Positions 1-9,236 of a stretch of DNA of 64,000 nt are shown in pieces; the stretch's first letter is position 1; each line of letters begins with the position of its first letter. The DNA comes from Desulfovibrio sp. GTDB lineage: Bacteria > Desulfobacterota > Desulfovibrionia > Desulfovibrionales > Desulfovibrionaceae. The stretch covers positions 186,001 to 250,000 of the forward strand of contig NZ_JAHZCJ010000003.1 of NCBI RefSeq assembly GCF_019422935.1. The letters are read 5' to 3'. Position numbers and translations under genes: made by a program. Below the pieces are notes generated by a model, which was given only the letters and a program-made list of their open reading frames with translations, did no database searches and had not been told where the DNA came from.

Positions 1-326
1 AGGGCCAAAGCCCCGCGCAGATGCGGCGAACAGCGGTTGCACAGGCCTGCTGTTTCGATAATGCAGATGTCGGCCCCGGTTTCTGCGGCCCAGGCAAAGG
101 CTTCTTCCAGATTGGTGGCAAAAAAGTGATCGGGGCATAGCCCGCCGGAAAGCGCCACGGAAACGGGAATATCCGCCGCTGCGTAGAGTTCGTCGTCTCG
201 GGTTTGCAGGCAGTCAAACTTGATGACGGCGCAGGTTGCGCCCCGCGCCTTCAGGGCCGCGCCAGCCCTGACCACAAGCGAGGTCTTGCCGCACGCGGGC
301 GGCCCCGCCACCGTTATGAGACGCAT
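1..326 (-). CDS. P-loop GTPase/metallochaperone-like protein (HypB/UreG/CobW class), partial
   Basis: The N-terminal 108 or so residues are visible; the 3' end lies beyond the window. A Walker A motif (GPPACGKT, residues 8-15) starts four residues after an initial beta strand, as in SIMIBI-class GTPases such as HypB, UreG and CooC. Two Cys-containing loops follow, one around 'GGLCPDHFF' and one around 'ETAGLCNRC', which could bind metal. The ATG lies inside the last codons of the upstream solute-binding protein gene (13 bp overlap), so the two are translationally coupled. The family and coupling suggest an energised metal or cofactor insertion step, but the substrate cannot be read. HypB/UreG-class is an inference from the P-loop and Cys placement. 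Confidence 0.6.
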   Translation of the reverse strand, partial: MRLITVAGPPACGKTSLVVRAGAALKARGATCAVIKFDCLQTRDDELYAAADIPVSVALSGGLCPDHFFATNLEEAFAWAAETGADICIIETAGLCNRCSPHLRGALA

Positions 327-1330
327 GCCGTGCCCGCCTGCAACCGCCGGAACTTCAAGGCCAGAATATCGCGCAGGCTGTTCACATCGTTGCTTTCCAC
401 AAAATCCCAGCCCACCCATTTGAGTTTTGCCCCTGCGGGCAACTGCGAGGGGCGCGAACCGTCCACAGGGATGAACCAGGCGGCGCTGTCTATGCCGCCA
501 AAGCCATTGGCAAAAAAGTCCAGCACCGGGGCCAGACGCGCTTTTTCTGATTTTTTTGCCAGCAGATAGAGGGGGCTTGCGGCTGCGCCGTCCTCGGGCC
601 AGACAATTTCCACATGCTCCGGAAGTTTGGTGCTTTCGGCAAAAAACAGGGGGATGATAAAGATGCCCCCGGCATCGGGCGCGGCGGTGCCGCAGACCTT
701 TGCCATACGCGAGGAGTGCATGAAGCTTTTGATGTTGGCGGCAAGCCCGGTAACCCCCGGTTCGCCAAAATCCTTGTACTGGTTGAGCAGCACGGCATCA
801 GCCATGTCGTCGCCATCGCCGCACATGACAATCTGCCCGCGATAACGGGGATTCATGAGGTCTGCCCAGTTTTTCGGCGCTGGCAGGCCGTCCAGCTTTT
901 TGTGGTCTACCAGAAAAATGTACGGAGTCACGCCGTAGATGGTATAGGCCCCGGCGGGGTCAATCAGTCCGGCATCGGCGTACAGAGGGTTCAGCACGCG
1001 GGGCTGCACGCTTTCAAAAATGCCCGTGTTGACAAAACGCCGCACAAATTCACCGCGCCAGAAGTCGCCGTAGCCAATGGACGCTATAACGGCGGGCAGC
1101 TTGTTTGCGTCAGATTCCATATACAGCGGGTCGTAAGGATCAACCGAGGTGCAGCCCATGGGGATATGCGCCGTCAGGGGCGGGGTTGCCGCTGCGGCAA
1201 TGGCCTCGATTTGCTCCTTGACCACAAGCTTTACCGGGCAGGGGGCATAGAGCAGCAGGTCGGTTTTGCCCATAACGGGGATGTCATCCTGCTGCTGCAA
1301 TGCCTGCATGAGATGTTCAAGCCTTTTCAT
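314..1330 (-). CDS. ABC-type solute-binding protein without signal peptide
   Basis: A 338-residue protein with the look of an Fe(III)/polyamine-type periplasmic binding protein (PotD/AfuA class): a region around 'ASIGYGDFWRGEF', a 'TPYIFLVDHKKL' stretch and 'PKNWADLMNPRYRGQI', the usual hinge-lobe signature of this fold. I chose the ATG at 1330 because GGAAAGAGG sits about 7 bases before it; an in-frame ATG at 1384 has no comparable site. With either start there is no hydrophobic leader, so the protein should stay in the cytoplasm, which is odd for this fold. It overlaps the GTPase gene downstream. A plausible role is cytoplasmic binding of an oxyanion or metal ligand handed to the GTPase; this is inference. 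Confidence 0.65.
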   Translation of the reverse strand: MKRLEHLMQALQQQDDIPVMGKTDLLLYAPCPVKLVVKEQIEAIAAAATPPLTAHIPMGCTSVDPYDPLYMESDANKLPAVIASIGYGDFWRGEFVRRFVNTGIFESVQPRVLNPLYADAGLIDPAGAYTIYGVTPYIFLVDHKKLDGLPAPKNWADLMNPRYRGQIVMCGDGDDMADAVLLNQYKDFGEPGVTGLAANIKSFMHSSRMAKVCGTAAPDAGGIFIIPLFFAESTKLPEHVEIVWPEDGAAASPLYLLAKKSEKARLAPVLDFFANGFGGIDSAAWFIPVDGSRPSQLPAGAKLKWVGWDFVESNDVNSLRDILALKFRRLQAGTACVS

Positions 1331-1456
1331 GGTGCCTCTTTCCGCAAAAAGTTTGGGAACCGCTCTGGGTAGAGCAAGGAACATGCCGATGCAAGGCTCA
1401 GCTCAACATACCGATATGTAAGTTAATTTACCTTTCACCCTCAGCCGGAGTCCAAA

Positions 1457-1493
1457 CAATATTGTACCGCGACCACAGTTCGATACAATATTG
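1457..1493. promoter_or_regulatory. Candidate operator: two CAATATTG boxes in inverted arrangement
   Basis: CAATATTGTA (1457-1466) and its exact reverse complement TACAATATTG (1484-1493) are separated by 17 bases. Each core CAATATTG is itself a palindrome, so two dimers could bind three helical turns apart. The site lies about 127 bases upstream of the solute-binding protein gene and just past the end of the NRAMP gene. The regulator is unknown. Confidence 0.45.
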
Positions 1494-1535
1494 GCGCGCA
1501 GTACGGCACATGCGGGGGCAGTCTGTGAAGTACCG

Positions 1536-2801
1536 CTAATCCAGCGCGCTGAAGAGCAGCATGATGTTCAGCACGGTCACGATGCCCGTGAGCGTGTAGA
1601 GCAGCAGCTTTGTGCCCTTGCCGTTGGCGTATTTGCCCATGACCTTGGGGGACGATGTCAGCGCAACCAGCGAAACCATGGTGATGGGCAACTGCACAGA
1701 AAGAGCCATCTGCGAAAGCAGCAAGCCCTTGAAGGGGTCGCTGGTCAGCCAGATGAGCACAAGGCCGCAGCCCAGCGAGCCAACAATGCCCATGACGCTG
1801 TGCTTGTCCTTTGTATTGTAGGCCTCGCCCGCCATGCCCGATGTCATGATGCCGCCCGCCATGCCCGAGGTGACGGACGAGGCCACCCCGGCAAACAGCA
1901 GGGCCACGGCAAAAATCACGGAGGCGTTGTCGCCCAGCAGGGGTTTAAGCAGGTCGCGGGCCTGTTCAAGTTCCGTCACGTGCTCCCCCGCTGTCCAGAA
2001 CACAGCGGCAGCCAGAATGATCATGGCGCTGTTGATGGCCCAACCCACCAGCATGGCAAAGAGCGTGTCAAAAAATTCATAGTCGAGCCTTTTTTTGATA
2101 AAGGCATCGCCCTCAAGATTCCACTGGCGACTCTGAATAATTTCGGAATGCAAAAAAAGATTGTGCGGCATGACCACCGCGCCAAGCACGCTCATGATCA
2201 CCAGCATGGAACCTTCGGGAAAGGCTGGCATCACCCAGCCCACGGCAGCCTGAGGGAGCCATCCGGCAGGCACCAGCCATAGCTCGTACAAAAAGGCGAT
2301 GCCGATCAGCGACACAAAGCCGATGATCCACTTTTCAACCTTGCTGTACGAATTAAACAGCAAAAGGCCGCCAGCCAACAGGGCCGTGAGGGTTGCGCCA
2401 ATGGGCAAAGGGATGGAAAAGAGCATGCGCAGGGCAATGGCCCCGCCGAGGATTTCGGCCATGCTGGTCATGACCGAAGCGCCAAAGGCGCTAAACAGTA
2501 CAAGCCGACCAATGGTGCAGGGAAAATACTCCGTTATGGCCTCGGCCATGCATTTGCCCGTCACAATACCCAGATGCGCCGCATTGTGCTGCAATACAAT
2601 GAGCATAAAGGTGGAAAGGCTCACCATCCACAGCAGGGAATAACCGTATTCCGCCCCGGCGGCCAGATTGGCGGCCCAGTTGCCGGGGTCGATAAATCCC
2701 ACTGTCACCAGCAGGCCAGGCCCAACAAATTTGAGGAATTCTTCGCCCTTATGGGTAATGCCCGACACATTGCACTTACTCCAAAAGCTTGTTGCACTCA
2801 T
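1536..2801 (-). CDS. mntH: NRAMP-family divalent metal (Mn2+/Fe2+) transporter
   Basis: A 421-residue inner-membrane protein of the NRAMP/MntH family, which imports Mn2+, Fe2+ and similar ions with protons. The TM1 metal-site motif DPGN is at residues 38-41 and the TM6 'MPHN' motif is present in 'GAVVMPHNLFLHSE'; most of the rest is hydrophobic helices, about 11 in all. The start at 2801 is supported by GGAAGG eight bases upstream; an in-frame extension to 2903 would add a polar leader not seen in the family. It stands alone, divergent from the chemoreceptor gene and tail-to-head with the solute-binding protein gene. Mn rather than Fe specificity cannot be read from the sequence. Confidence 0.9.
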   Translation of the reverse strand: MSATSFWSKCNVSGITHKGEEFLKFVGPGLLVTVGFIDPGNWAANLAAGAEYGYSLLWMVSLSTFMLIVLQHNAAHLGIVTGKCMAEAITEYFPCTIGRLVLFSAFGASVMTSMAEILGGAIALRMLFSIPLPIGATLTALLAGGLLLFNSYSKVEKWIIGFVSLIGIAFLYELWLVPAGWLPQAAVGWVMPAFPEGSMLVIMSVLGAVVMPHNLFLHSEIIQSRQWNLEGDAFIKKRLDYEFFDTLFAMLVGWAINSAMIILAAAVFWTAGEHVTELEQARDLLKPLLGDNASVIFAVALLFAGVASSVTSGMAGGIMTSGMAGEAYNTKDKHSVMGIVGSLGCGLVLIWLTSDPFKGLLLSQMALSVQLPITMVSLVALTSSPKVMGKYANGKGTKLLLYTLTGIVTVLNIMLLFSALD

Positions 2802-3012
2802 GCAAAAACCTTCCCGATCTTTAATTTGATTAACCGGCGGCACGCAGCCTGACCGCGCAGCAACACCGGATGCTGACGTATTGCAACCTGACGGTATACG
2901 CACTCATGGGCAGCAGGCAAGCGCGACCTGCCCCTCTTGCGCGCACGGGGGATAATGCGTATGTGTCGCCATCCCCCATCGCCTTTTTCATGTTACATTT
3001 GCATTTCAGATA
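2802..3012. other. Divergent intergenic region mntH / chemoreceptor
   Basis: About 300 bases separate the two starts. The chemoreceptor side contains the sigma-28-like promoter listed next. On the mntH side I looked for a Mn-sensing (yybP-ykoY) leader and could not identify its conserved core. No small gene is supported. Confidence 0.5.
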
Positions 3013-3039
3013 TTAAGCTTCTGGAAAACAAACCGATAG
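3013..3039 (+). promoter_or_regulatory. Likely sigma-28 (FliA) promoter of the chemoreceptor gene
   Basis: TTAAGCTT (3013-3020) and ACCGATAG (3032-3039) are separated by exactly 11 bases. The FliA consensus is TAAAGTTT-N11-GCCGATAA; each half matches at 6 of 8 positions. The ATG follows about 65 bases downstream. The gene class (methyl-accepting chemotaxis protein) is a standard sigma-28 target. Confidence 0.65.
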
Positions 3040-3105
3040 CTTAGTTATGCGTCAGATCCGCCAGGCTGGACGCACGTCCATTTCAGATTGAGCAGGAGCC
3101 TTGCT

Positions 3106-5196
3106 ATGACTATCAGACTGCGCGTTATCCTGGGATTCCTTTTTACAATTATTGTGATGGCAGCAGGCACCCTGCCCTTCATGGTCATGACCATGCGCAA
3201 CAATGCAGAGGAAAGCTATATTTCCAATTCCTCAACCCAGTTGCGTCTCATGAACAACTATGTGGAAACATTCATCAGCGGCGCAGAACGCGACGTTGCC
3301 CTGCTGGCGCAGGAACCTTACATTGCTGAAGCTGTAGGGCTTTTCCCCAACTTCTCCAATAATAAAGAAGCCGATGTTTTTCTTCGCGCCGATCTTTCGG
3401 TAGATGCCTTCAAAACTGTTCAACCTCTTGTGAGGCTTGACGAAGGCTCCGAGGATTACGTGGAAGCCTACGCAGGCTACACTGACGGCAGTTACGCAAC
3501 CTCTGCCGACAATGCCAAGGTGCCCGCTGGCTACAATACCAGCAAACGCCCCTGGTACACGCAGCGAGCGGCTTCTACGCAAAAGGTCGGCCTGGCCGAC
3601 AGCTACCTTTCCATCTCTGGTGAGCTGGTGGTGGCCATCACGCACAAAATGTTTTCGCGCCGGGGCGACTTTACAGGCGTTCTGGGCATCGACGTTTCGC
3701 TCAACGGTCTGTCGCAGCGCTTTGCTGAGCTCAACTTCGGCAAGACCGGCTACTTCATGCTGCTCGAAAACACGGGGCGCATCCTCTGCGACCCGCGCAA
3801 CAAGGATCTGACGGGCAAAATCATTGGCAAGGACATACAGGATCCCGGCCTCGTAAAGCTCTTTGGCACCAAGGACGGCTCGCTGCAAACCGTTGTGAAC
3901 GGGCAGGAAGTGCGCGCCAATGTGCTCACAACAACGCACGGCTGGAAGATTCTCATGCTCCAGTCCGAAGAAGAAATTTTTGCGACCACCAACACCGCCG
4001 TGCGCGCCAGCGTGGTCATTACCCTCAGCGTGGCCCTGATCATGCTGCTGATCGCCTGGGCCATCGCGCGCTCCATCAATCGGCCCCTGAGCCTTATTGT
4101 TAAAGAGGCCGACAAGGTCGCCACCGGTGATCTCAACGTGAACCTTGACGCCCGGCAATTCTACGGCGAGCTGGCCGAGCTGTACGCTGCCCTGCTGAAC
4201 ATGGTTGGCAACCTGCAGGAAATGATCACCACTGCCCGCCAGAAAGGCGAGGAGGCCGAGCAGCAGACAGCCCTTGCAAAAGCCGCCACAGAGCAGGCCG
4301 AAGAAGCCCGCAAAGAGGCGGAAAACGCCCGCCGCGAGGGCATGCTCTCTGCCGCCATGCAACTGGAAGAAGTGGTGAAGGTCATCTCCTCCGCGTCCAA
4401 CGAGCTTGAAGCCCACATAGGCCAGGCCAACCACCTTTCGAGCGAGTCGGCCCTGCGCCTCGGCGATGCTGCCACAGCCATGAATCAGATGAACGCCACA
4501 GTGCGCGAGGTGGCGAGCAATGCCTCGTCCGCTTCAGACATGTCTGACCAGACCAGGGCCAATGCCGAAAACGGTGAAAAAATTGTGCAGCAGGCCCTGC
4601 AAAGCATTGACCGCGTCCACTCGGTTTCCATGGCGCTCAAGGATGACATGGGTACGCTCAACGAGCATGCCCAGGCCATCAGCCGCATCATGAATGTTAT
4701 TTCAGACATAGCCGACCAGACCAACCTGCTGGCCCTCAACGCCGCCATTGAAGCGGCCCGTGCTGGCGAAGCCGGTCGCGGATTTGCAGTGGTGGCCGAT
4801 GAAGTACGTAAACTGGCGGAAAAGACCATGGCTTCCACAAACGATGTGGGCAACGCCATTGCTGCCATCCAGCAAAGCACATCCAAGAGCGTGCAAAGCA
4901 TGGACAACGCCCTTGAGCAGGTGCAAACCGCCACAACGTATGCCAACAAATCGGGCGAAGCCCTGCGCGAGATCGTCAACAACGCGCTTTCCACAGCCGA
5001 TCAGGTGCGCGCCATCGCAACTGCCAGCGAGGAACAGTCCGCAAGCAGCGAAGAGATCAACAAGTCCATTCTTGAGGTCAACGAACGCTCCGAGCAGACG
5101 GCCCACGCCATGAACGCCGCTTCCGGCTCTGTGGCGGATCTGGCAACCCAGGCCAACACGCTGAGTCAGCTGGTGGCCGACATGAAGCGCGGCTAA
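3106..5196 (+). CDS. Methyl-accepting chemotaxis protein with dCache sensor
   Basis: A 696-residue chemoreceptor. In order: TM1 (about 5-28), a periplasmic double-Cache sensor (about 30-295, with 'RPWYTQRAA' and '[12 protein letters not shown]' typical of dCache_1), TM2 (about 302-322), HAMP (starting '[18 protein letters not shown]'), a long Ala/Glu coiled coil, and the MCP signalling domain with the hairpin tip near 532-575 ('[19 protein letters not shown]', '[14 protein letters not shown]'). It would bind a small molecule in the periplasm and control CheA. The ATG at 3106 has AGGAG eight bases upstream; a TTG at 3088 is in frame but poorer. Monocistronic, with a sigma-28-like promoter before and an intrinsic terminator after. 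The ligand is unknown; dCache domains often bind amino acids. Confidence 0.95.
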   Translation: MTIRLRVILGFLFTIIVMAAGTLPFMVMTMRNNAEESYISNSSTQLRLMNNYVETFISGAERDVALLAQEPYIAEAVGLFPNFSNNKEADVFLRADLSVDAFKTVQPLVRLDEGSEDYVEAYAGYTDGSYATSADNAKVPAGYNTSKRPWYTQRAASTQKVGLADSYLSISGELVVAITHKMFSRRGDFTGVLGIDVSLNGLSQRFAELNFGKTGYFMLLENTGRILCDPRNKDLTGKIIGKDIQDPGLVKLFGTKDGSLQTVVNGQEVRANVLTTTHGWKILMLQSEEEIFATTNTAVRASVVITLSVALIMLLIAWAIARSINRPLSLIVKEADKVATGDLNVNLDARQFYGELAELYAALLNMVGNLQEMITTARQKGEEAEQQTALAKAATEQAEEARKEAENARREGMLSAAMQLEEVVKVISSASNELEAHIGQANHLSSESALRLGDAATAMNQMNATVREVASNASSASDMSDQTRANAENGEKIVQQALQSIDRVHSVSMALKDDMGTLNEHAQAISRIMNVISDIADQTNLLALNAAIEAARAGEAGRGFAVVADEVRKLAEKTMASTNDVGNAIAAIQQSTSKSVQSMDNALEQVQTATTYANKSGEALREIVNNALSTADQVRAIATASEEQSASSEEINKSILEVNERSEQTAHAMNAASGSVADLATQANTLSQLVADMKRG

Positions 5197-5224
5197 CGCG
5201 ACACATACCTTGCAACACCCATCG

Positions 5225-5259
5225 GGGCGTCCGCCATGCAAAGGTGGACGCCCTTTTTA
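5225..5259 (+). terminator. Intrinsic terminator after the chemoreceptor gene
   Basis: GGGCGTCC (5225-5232) pairs with GGACGCCC (5246-5253), extended by three further pairs towards a 7-base loop, and is followed by TTTTTA. Confidence 0.9.
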
Positions 5260-5408
5260 TTGGCGCGTGGCAAAAGCTGCAGAGCCTTGCCGGCGCATCG
5301 ACAAATACGGGCTTGCGCCACGTAATTGTAACAAATCCATCATACATAACAGTCGTAAGCGCGGGTAGTTATTGCCCTGCCGTTTTACCATTGCCTCGGG
5401 AGCATACG

Positions 5409-7613
5409 ATGAAGCCTTCGGCTGTTATGAACAACAGGGAACTGAGCTGGCTCAGCTTTAACGAACGGATATTGCAGGAAGCCCGCGACCACTCCACGCC
5501 GCTTATGCAGCGGCTGCGCTTTCTGGGTATTTTTTCCAGCAATCAGGACGAATTCATCAAGGTTCGCGTGGCTTCCCTTGTGCGCCTTACTCGCTCCAAG
5601 AGCAAAATAAAGCCGCTGCTCATGGGCGGCTTGACCCCGGACGAAGCCTTGCAGCGCGTTAATGACAAGGCCGCCACCGCCCAAACGGCCTTTCGCGAAA
5701 CCTATGAGGAAGTGCTGGATGCCATGGAGCACGAGGGCATACGCGTGCGCGATGAAACAGAACTCAGCGAAGGCCAGGATGCCTTTTGCCGTGGCTATTT
5801 CGGCAATGTGGTCTATCCGCAGCTGGTGCCGCTTATTCTGAACAAATCCGCCCGGCTGCCCTTTCTGCAAGACAGCCAGATATACCATGCCGTCAAGATG
5901 GAGTCGGACGCAGCGCCGGGCAAATGCCGCTATGCGGTGCTGCGCATCCCCGTCAACGCCGCCTGCCCGCGCTTTGTGGAAATGCCCTCGTCCCCAGGCT
6001 GCCACGACATCATCTTTGTGGACGACATCATCAGACTGTGCCTGAACAATATTTTCTTCATGTTCAACTACGACCGCATTTCCGCATACACCTTCAAGGT
6101 AATGCGCGATGCGGAGCTGAGCCTTGACGACGATGTGTCCAAAAGCCTCATTGAAAAAATGGAAGAAGGCCTGGAGCACCGCCTGCGGGGTCGCCCCGTG
6201 CGCCTCATCTACGACAGCGCCATGCCAGAAGACCTGCTCTTTCTGCTGGCCTCAAAACTCAACCTCAAAAAAAGCGAGCTTGACCCCGGCGCGCGCTACC
6301 ACATGATGCGCAGCCTCATGAACTTTCCGCGCGTGCGGCCAGATCTGGAAAACGCCGTCATGCCCGCCCTCACCCATCCGGACATCAAACCATTTTCCAG
6401 TATTCTCAAGGTGGTGCGCAGCAAGGATATTTTGCTGCACTTCCCCTACCATACTTTCAATCATGTGGTGGAATTTCTGTGCGAGGCGGCCATCGACCCC
6501 AAGGTGACGGATATTTCCATCACCCTGTACCGCACTGCTGACCATTCACGCATCATCAACGCCCTTATAAACGCAGCGCAGAACGGCAAACGGGTTACGG
6601 CCTGCGTGGAGCTCATGGCCCGCTTTGACGAAGAGCGCAACGTCAAAAGCATCGACATGCTGCATCAGGGCGGGGTGCGCGTTATCCACGGCCTCAAAGA
6701 CCTCAAGGTGCACAGCAAGGTCATTCTTGTTGAGCGCGCCGAGGGCGGCAAAAAAACAGGTTATGTCTATATCGGCACCGGCAACTTCAACGAAGACACA
6801 GCCCGCCTGTATAGCGACATGGGCCTTCTGTCCGCCAATCCCGGATTTGCGGAAGACGCCCGCACCATCTTCAATTTTCTCAATGCCTCGCACAAGCCGG
6901 TTTCGTGCCGGGAGCTGGTGGCGGCTCCCCAATGCATGCGCGCCTTTTTCACCAACGCCATCGAGCGCGAAATACGTTATGCCAAGGCCGGGAAAAAGGC
7001 CTATATCCACGTAAAGCTCAACAGCCTTACCGATGATTCCATGATTCGGCTGCTTTACCGCGCCAGCAAGGCCGGGGTTGAAATACGCCTTATCGTGCGC
7101 AGCGCCTGCTGCCTCAAGCCGCAGATTCTGGGGCTGAGCGAAAACATCCAGGCTATCAGCATTGTGGACAAATTTCTTGAGCATGCGCGCATTGCGCTCT
7201 TTTGCAACAACGGCAGCGAGCTGGCCTATATCTCAAGTGCCGACTGGATGCCCCGTAATCTTGACCGCAGGCTGGAGGTGGCGGCCCCTGTCCACTGCCC
7301 GGCCCTGCGCCAGAATCTGCGGGATATTTTCGACATTCAGTGGGCAGATAACGTCAAGGCCCGTATTTTAGACGGCACCGGGGTCAACAAATACAGCAAG
7401 GGCGAATCCGTGGCCCCCTGCCGCTCACAAACGGTGCTGCACGAATATTACAGCCGCATGGCCGCCCACCCTGCGGCAGATGCGCCTGTGGCCCAAGCCA
7501 AAACCAGCCGGGCAAAGAGATCGCGGTCATCCGCTGCCAAAAGCCAAAGGCCCGCGCGCACGACACCTGCCACCACGCGCGACGATATGGCTGTCTCAAT
7601 GACCGAAACTTAG
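5409..7613 (+). CDS. ppk1: Polyphosphate kinase 1
   Basis: A 734-residue Ppk1, which reversibly polymerises the gamma-phosphate of ATP into polyphosphate. The N-domain begins with the family hallmark 'NRELSWLSFNERILQEA'. The autophosphorylated histidine is H435 in 'LKVHSKVILVE', and 'YIGTGNFNEDTARLYSDMG' follows. The second PLD-like domain includes 'RSACCLKP'. The start at 5409 has CGGGAG 7 bases upstream and gives the usual N-terminus. The last 50 or so residues are a Ser/Arg/Lys/Ala-rich tail beyond the normal end, probably disordered. A Ppx/GppA phosphatase gene follows 350 bases downstream, so synthesis and breakdown of polyphosphate (or ppGpp control) are encoded side by side. Confidence 0.95.
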   Translation: MKPSAVMNNRELSWLSFNERILQEARDHSTPLMQRLRFLGIFSSNQDEFIKVRVASLVRLTRSKSKIKPLLMGGLTPDEALQRVNDKAATAQTAFRETYEEVLDAMEHEGIRVRDETELSEGQDAFCRGYFGNVVYPQLVPLILNKSARLPFLQDSQIYHAVKMESDAAPGKCRYAVLRIPVNAACPRFVEMPSSPGCHDIIFVDDIIRLCLNNIFFMFNYDRISAYTFKVMRDAELSLDDDVSKSLIEKMEEGLEHRLRGRPVRLIYDSAMPEDLLFLLASKLNLKKSELDPGARYHMMRSLMNFPRVRPDLENAVMPALTHPDIKPFSSILKVVRSKDILLHFPYHTFNHVVEFLCEAAIDPKVTDISITLYRTADHSRIINALINAAQNGKRVTACVELMARFDEERNVKSIDMLHQGGVRVIHGLKDLKVHSKVILVERAEGGKKTGYVYIGTGNFNEDTARLYSDMGLLSANPGFAEDARTIFNFLNASHKPVSCRELVAAPQCMRAFFTNAIEREIRYAKAGKKAYIHVKLNSLTDDSMIRLLYRASKAGVEIRLIVRSACCLKPQILGLSENIQAISIVDKFLEHARIALFCNNGSELAYISSADWMPRNLDRRLEVAAPVHCPALRQNLRDIFDIQWADNVKARILDGTGVNKYSKGESVAPCRSQTVLHEYYSRMAAHPAADAPVAQAKTSRAKRSRSSAAKSQRPARTTPATTRDDMAVSMTET

Positions 7614-7966
7614 CGCTGCCTGCCATTCAAAGGCCTGGCTGCTCTGCCTAAGCGCTGAAAAAAACGCTCCGATATGCAGGCAGTCAATGCAAAGCAGCTC
7701 TGAAGGCGCAGGCTTTCCTGCACCACTCGCCCTAAAAACCAGTGTATATTCCTGCGGTCTTGGTGTAGTCTTGCCGAACCGCGCCTCAAGGCGTGCGGTA
7801 ACTACCGCAAGGCATTTCACCCACTGCCGCAAGATCAGTTTACGAATGAGAGAGTTAACTGCTCTGCAAGGATTTTTCTGAAAATCCTTGTCGCGAAATG
7901 CGAGCAGGCAGGCTTTGCCTGTCGTAAGCGAGTATTTCAAGTGTTCAACGCTCTAGAGGAGACAGA
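7614..7966. other. ppk1-ppx intergenic region with hairpins
   Basis: 353 bases with no supported gene. A perfect 10-bp hairpin, CAAGGATTTT (7867-7876) with AAAATCCTTG (7881-7890) around a 4-base loop, lies about 75 bases before the ppx start. Several short GCAGGC/GCCTGC repeats surround it. There is no T-run typical of a terminator, so these look like leader structures or remnants of an interspersed repeat. Confidence 0.4.
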
Positions 7967-8887
7967 GTGAAACCCAGTATGCTTGCCGCCATTGACGTGG
8001 GCTCCAATGCCATACGCTTTCTCATCAGCAATGTTGAAGAGCTGAGCCCCGACAAGCCAGTCAAAAAAAACGCCTATCTTCGCATTCCCATTCGCCTTGG
8101 GACGGATGTTTTCCTTTACGGGGCCATCTCTGAACAAAAGCAGGCCGCCTTTGTGGACGCCATGATCGGCGTTGCCCACATCATGCGGGCCTACGGGGTT
8201 GACCACTACCGCATCTGCGCCACCAGCGCCATGCGCGATGCTGCCAACGGGCAGGACATCATGAATCTGGTGCGTGAAAAAACAGGCCTGCGCATAGATA
8301 TCATCAGCGGGCTGGAAGAAGCGCAGATTCTCTTTAACGCCAATGCCCTTGCCCGATACACCGATGTGAGCAGCGCCCTGTATGTGGATGTGGGCGGCGG
8401 CAGCACAGAGGTGGTGGCACTGCGCGACGGCAAGCTGCAAGAGGCTTTTTCCTTTCAGCTCGGCACGGTGCGTATTCTCGCCAAGGCGGTGAACCCGGCG
8501 GAACGCGAGCGATTTACCGCAGAAATGCGCAGACTGGGCGAAACCTATGCGCCGGAATGCGTCATCGCCTCTGGCGGCAATATCAACAAGGTTTCAAAAC
8601 TGCTTGAAAAACGGGATGGCAAGCCCGTTGGCGCGCCGGAACTGCGCGCTCTGTACAAGGATCTGCTGGCCCTGCCGCTAGAAGGCCGCATGGAAAAGTA
8701 CGGCCTCAACGCCTACCGGGCGGACGTTATTGTCCCGGCACTGGACATATTCCTCGGTGTGGTTGACATGTCGGGTGCAAAGCAGCTTGTCATACCCAAG
8801 ATAGGCCTTGTGGACGGCATCATCCGCCATATGTGGCTCAATGCGGACAACCTTGAAGACCGGGCCTGCCCCAGGTTGGCGCACTAG
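7967..8887 (+). CDS. ppx: Ppx/GppA family exopolyphosphatase / pppGpp phosphohydrolase
   Basis: A 306-residue protein of the ASKHA fold that hydrolyses terminal phosphates of polyphosphate or pppGpp. The phosphate-1 loop is 'IDVGSNAIRFLI' near the N-terminus and the second loop is 'YVDVGGGSTEVV' around residue 145; 'CATSAMRDAANG' is also characteristic. The length matches the short, single-module Ppx/GppA form without the C-terminal HD domain. The start is GTG at 7967 with AGAGGAG 7 bases upstream; an ATG four codons later is possible. It lies downstream of ppk1 in the same direction, supporting a role in polyphosphate turnover. Ppx versus GppA activity cannot be separated by sequence. Confidence 0.88.
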   Translation: MKPSMLAAIDVGSNAIRFLISNVEELSPDKPVKKNAYLRIPIRLGTDVFLYGAISEQKQAAFVDAMIGVAHIMRAYGVDHYRICATSAMRDAANGQDIMNLVREKTGLRIDIISGLEEAQILFNANALARYTDVSSALYVDVGGGSTEVVALRDGKLQEAFSFQLGTVRILAKAVNPAERERFTAEMRRLGETYAPECVIASGGNINKVSKLLEKRDGKPVGAPELRALYKDLLALPLEGRMEKYGLNAYRADVIVPALDIFLGVVDMSGAKQLVIPKIGLVDGIIRHMWLNADNLEDRACPRLAH

Positions 8888-9236
8888 GCCTGCGTACAAA
8901 TCAGCGCGGGTCAGCCGGATCAGGGCACGACGTAACGCACGAGGCTGCCGCGATTCCGCATGTTTTGTGTGCGCAGATAAATTGCCACACAGCACACCAC
9001 TGCACACTTTTCATCTATCACGGCTTGCGCCTCCCCCCGGCGCAATTCGGCTGCCCCCGCCCCTGTTTCACGACCGCCGTAGACAAATACTGCCGAATCC
9101 GGCATTCATAGCATAGCACCTGTTAACGCCTAGCGTTAGCGGACGCTTCCTTCATAATTCCACCTGTTTTGCAGCGCTCCGGGCCATGCGGGCACCGGAT
9201 TTTCGCTCCTGCCCTTTACCGCACTGCGGAGGAATC
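8888..9236. other. Intergenic region without recognised features
   Basis: About 350 bases between ppx and the alpha-2-macroglobulin gene. I see no gene, tRNA or clear terminator. The final bases give a strong ribosome binding site (GGAGGA) for the next gene. Confidence 0.5.

Noticed and set aside
614..1372. Plus-strand open frame opposite the solute-binding protein gene
   Set aside because: Antisense shadow in a GC-rich gene; composition rich in His/Arg/Gly with no domain.
2802..3012. Possible Mn2+ (yybP-ykoY) riboswitch before mntH
   Set aside because: I could not find the conserved core sequence or the two coaxial helices.
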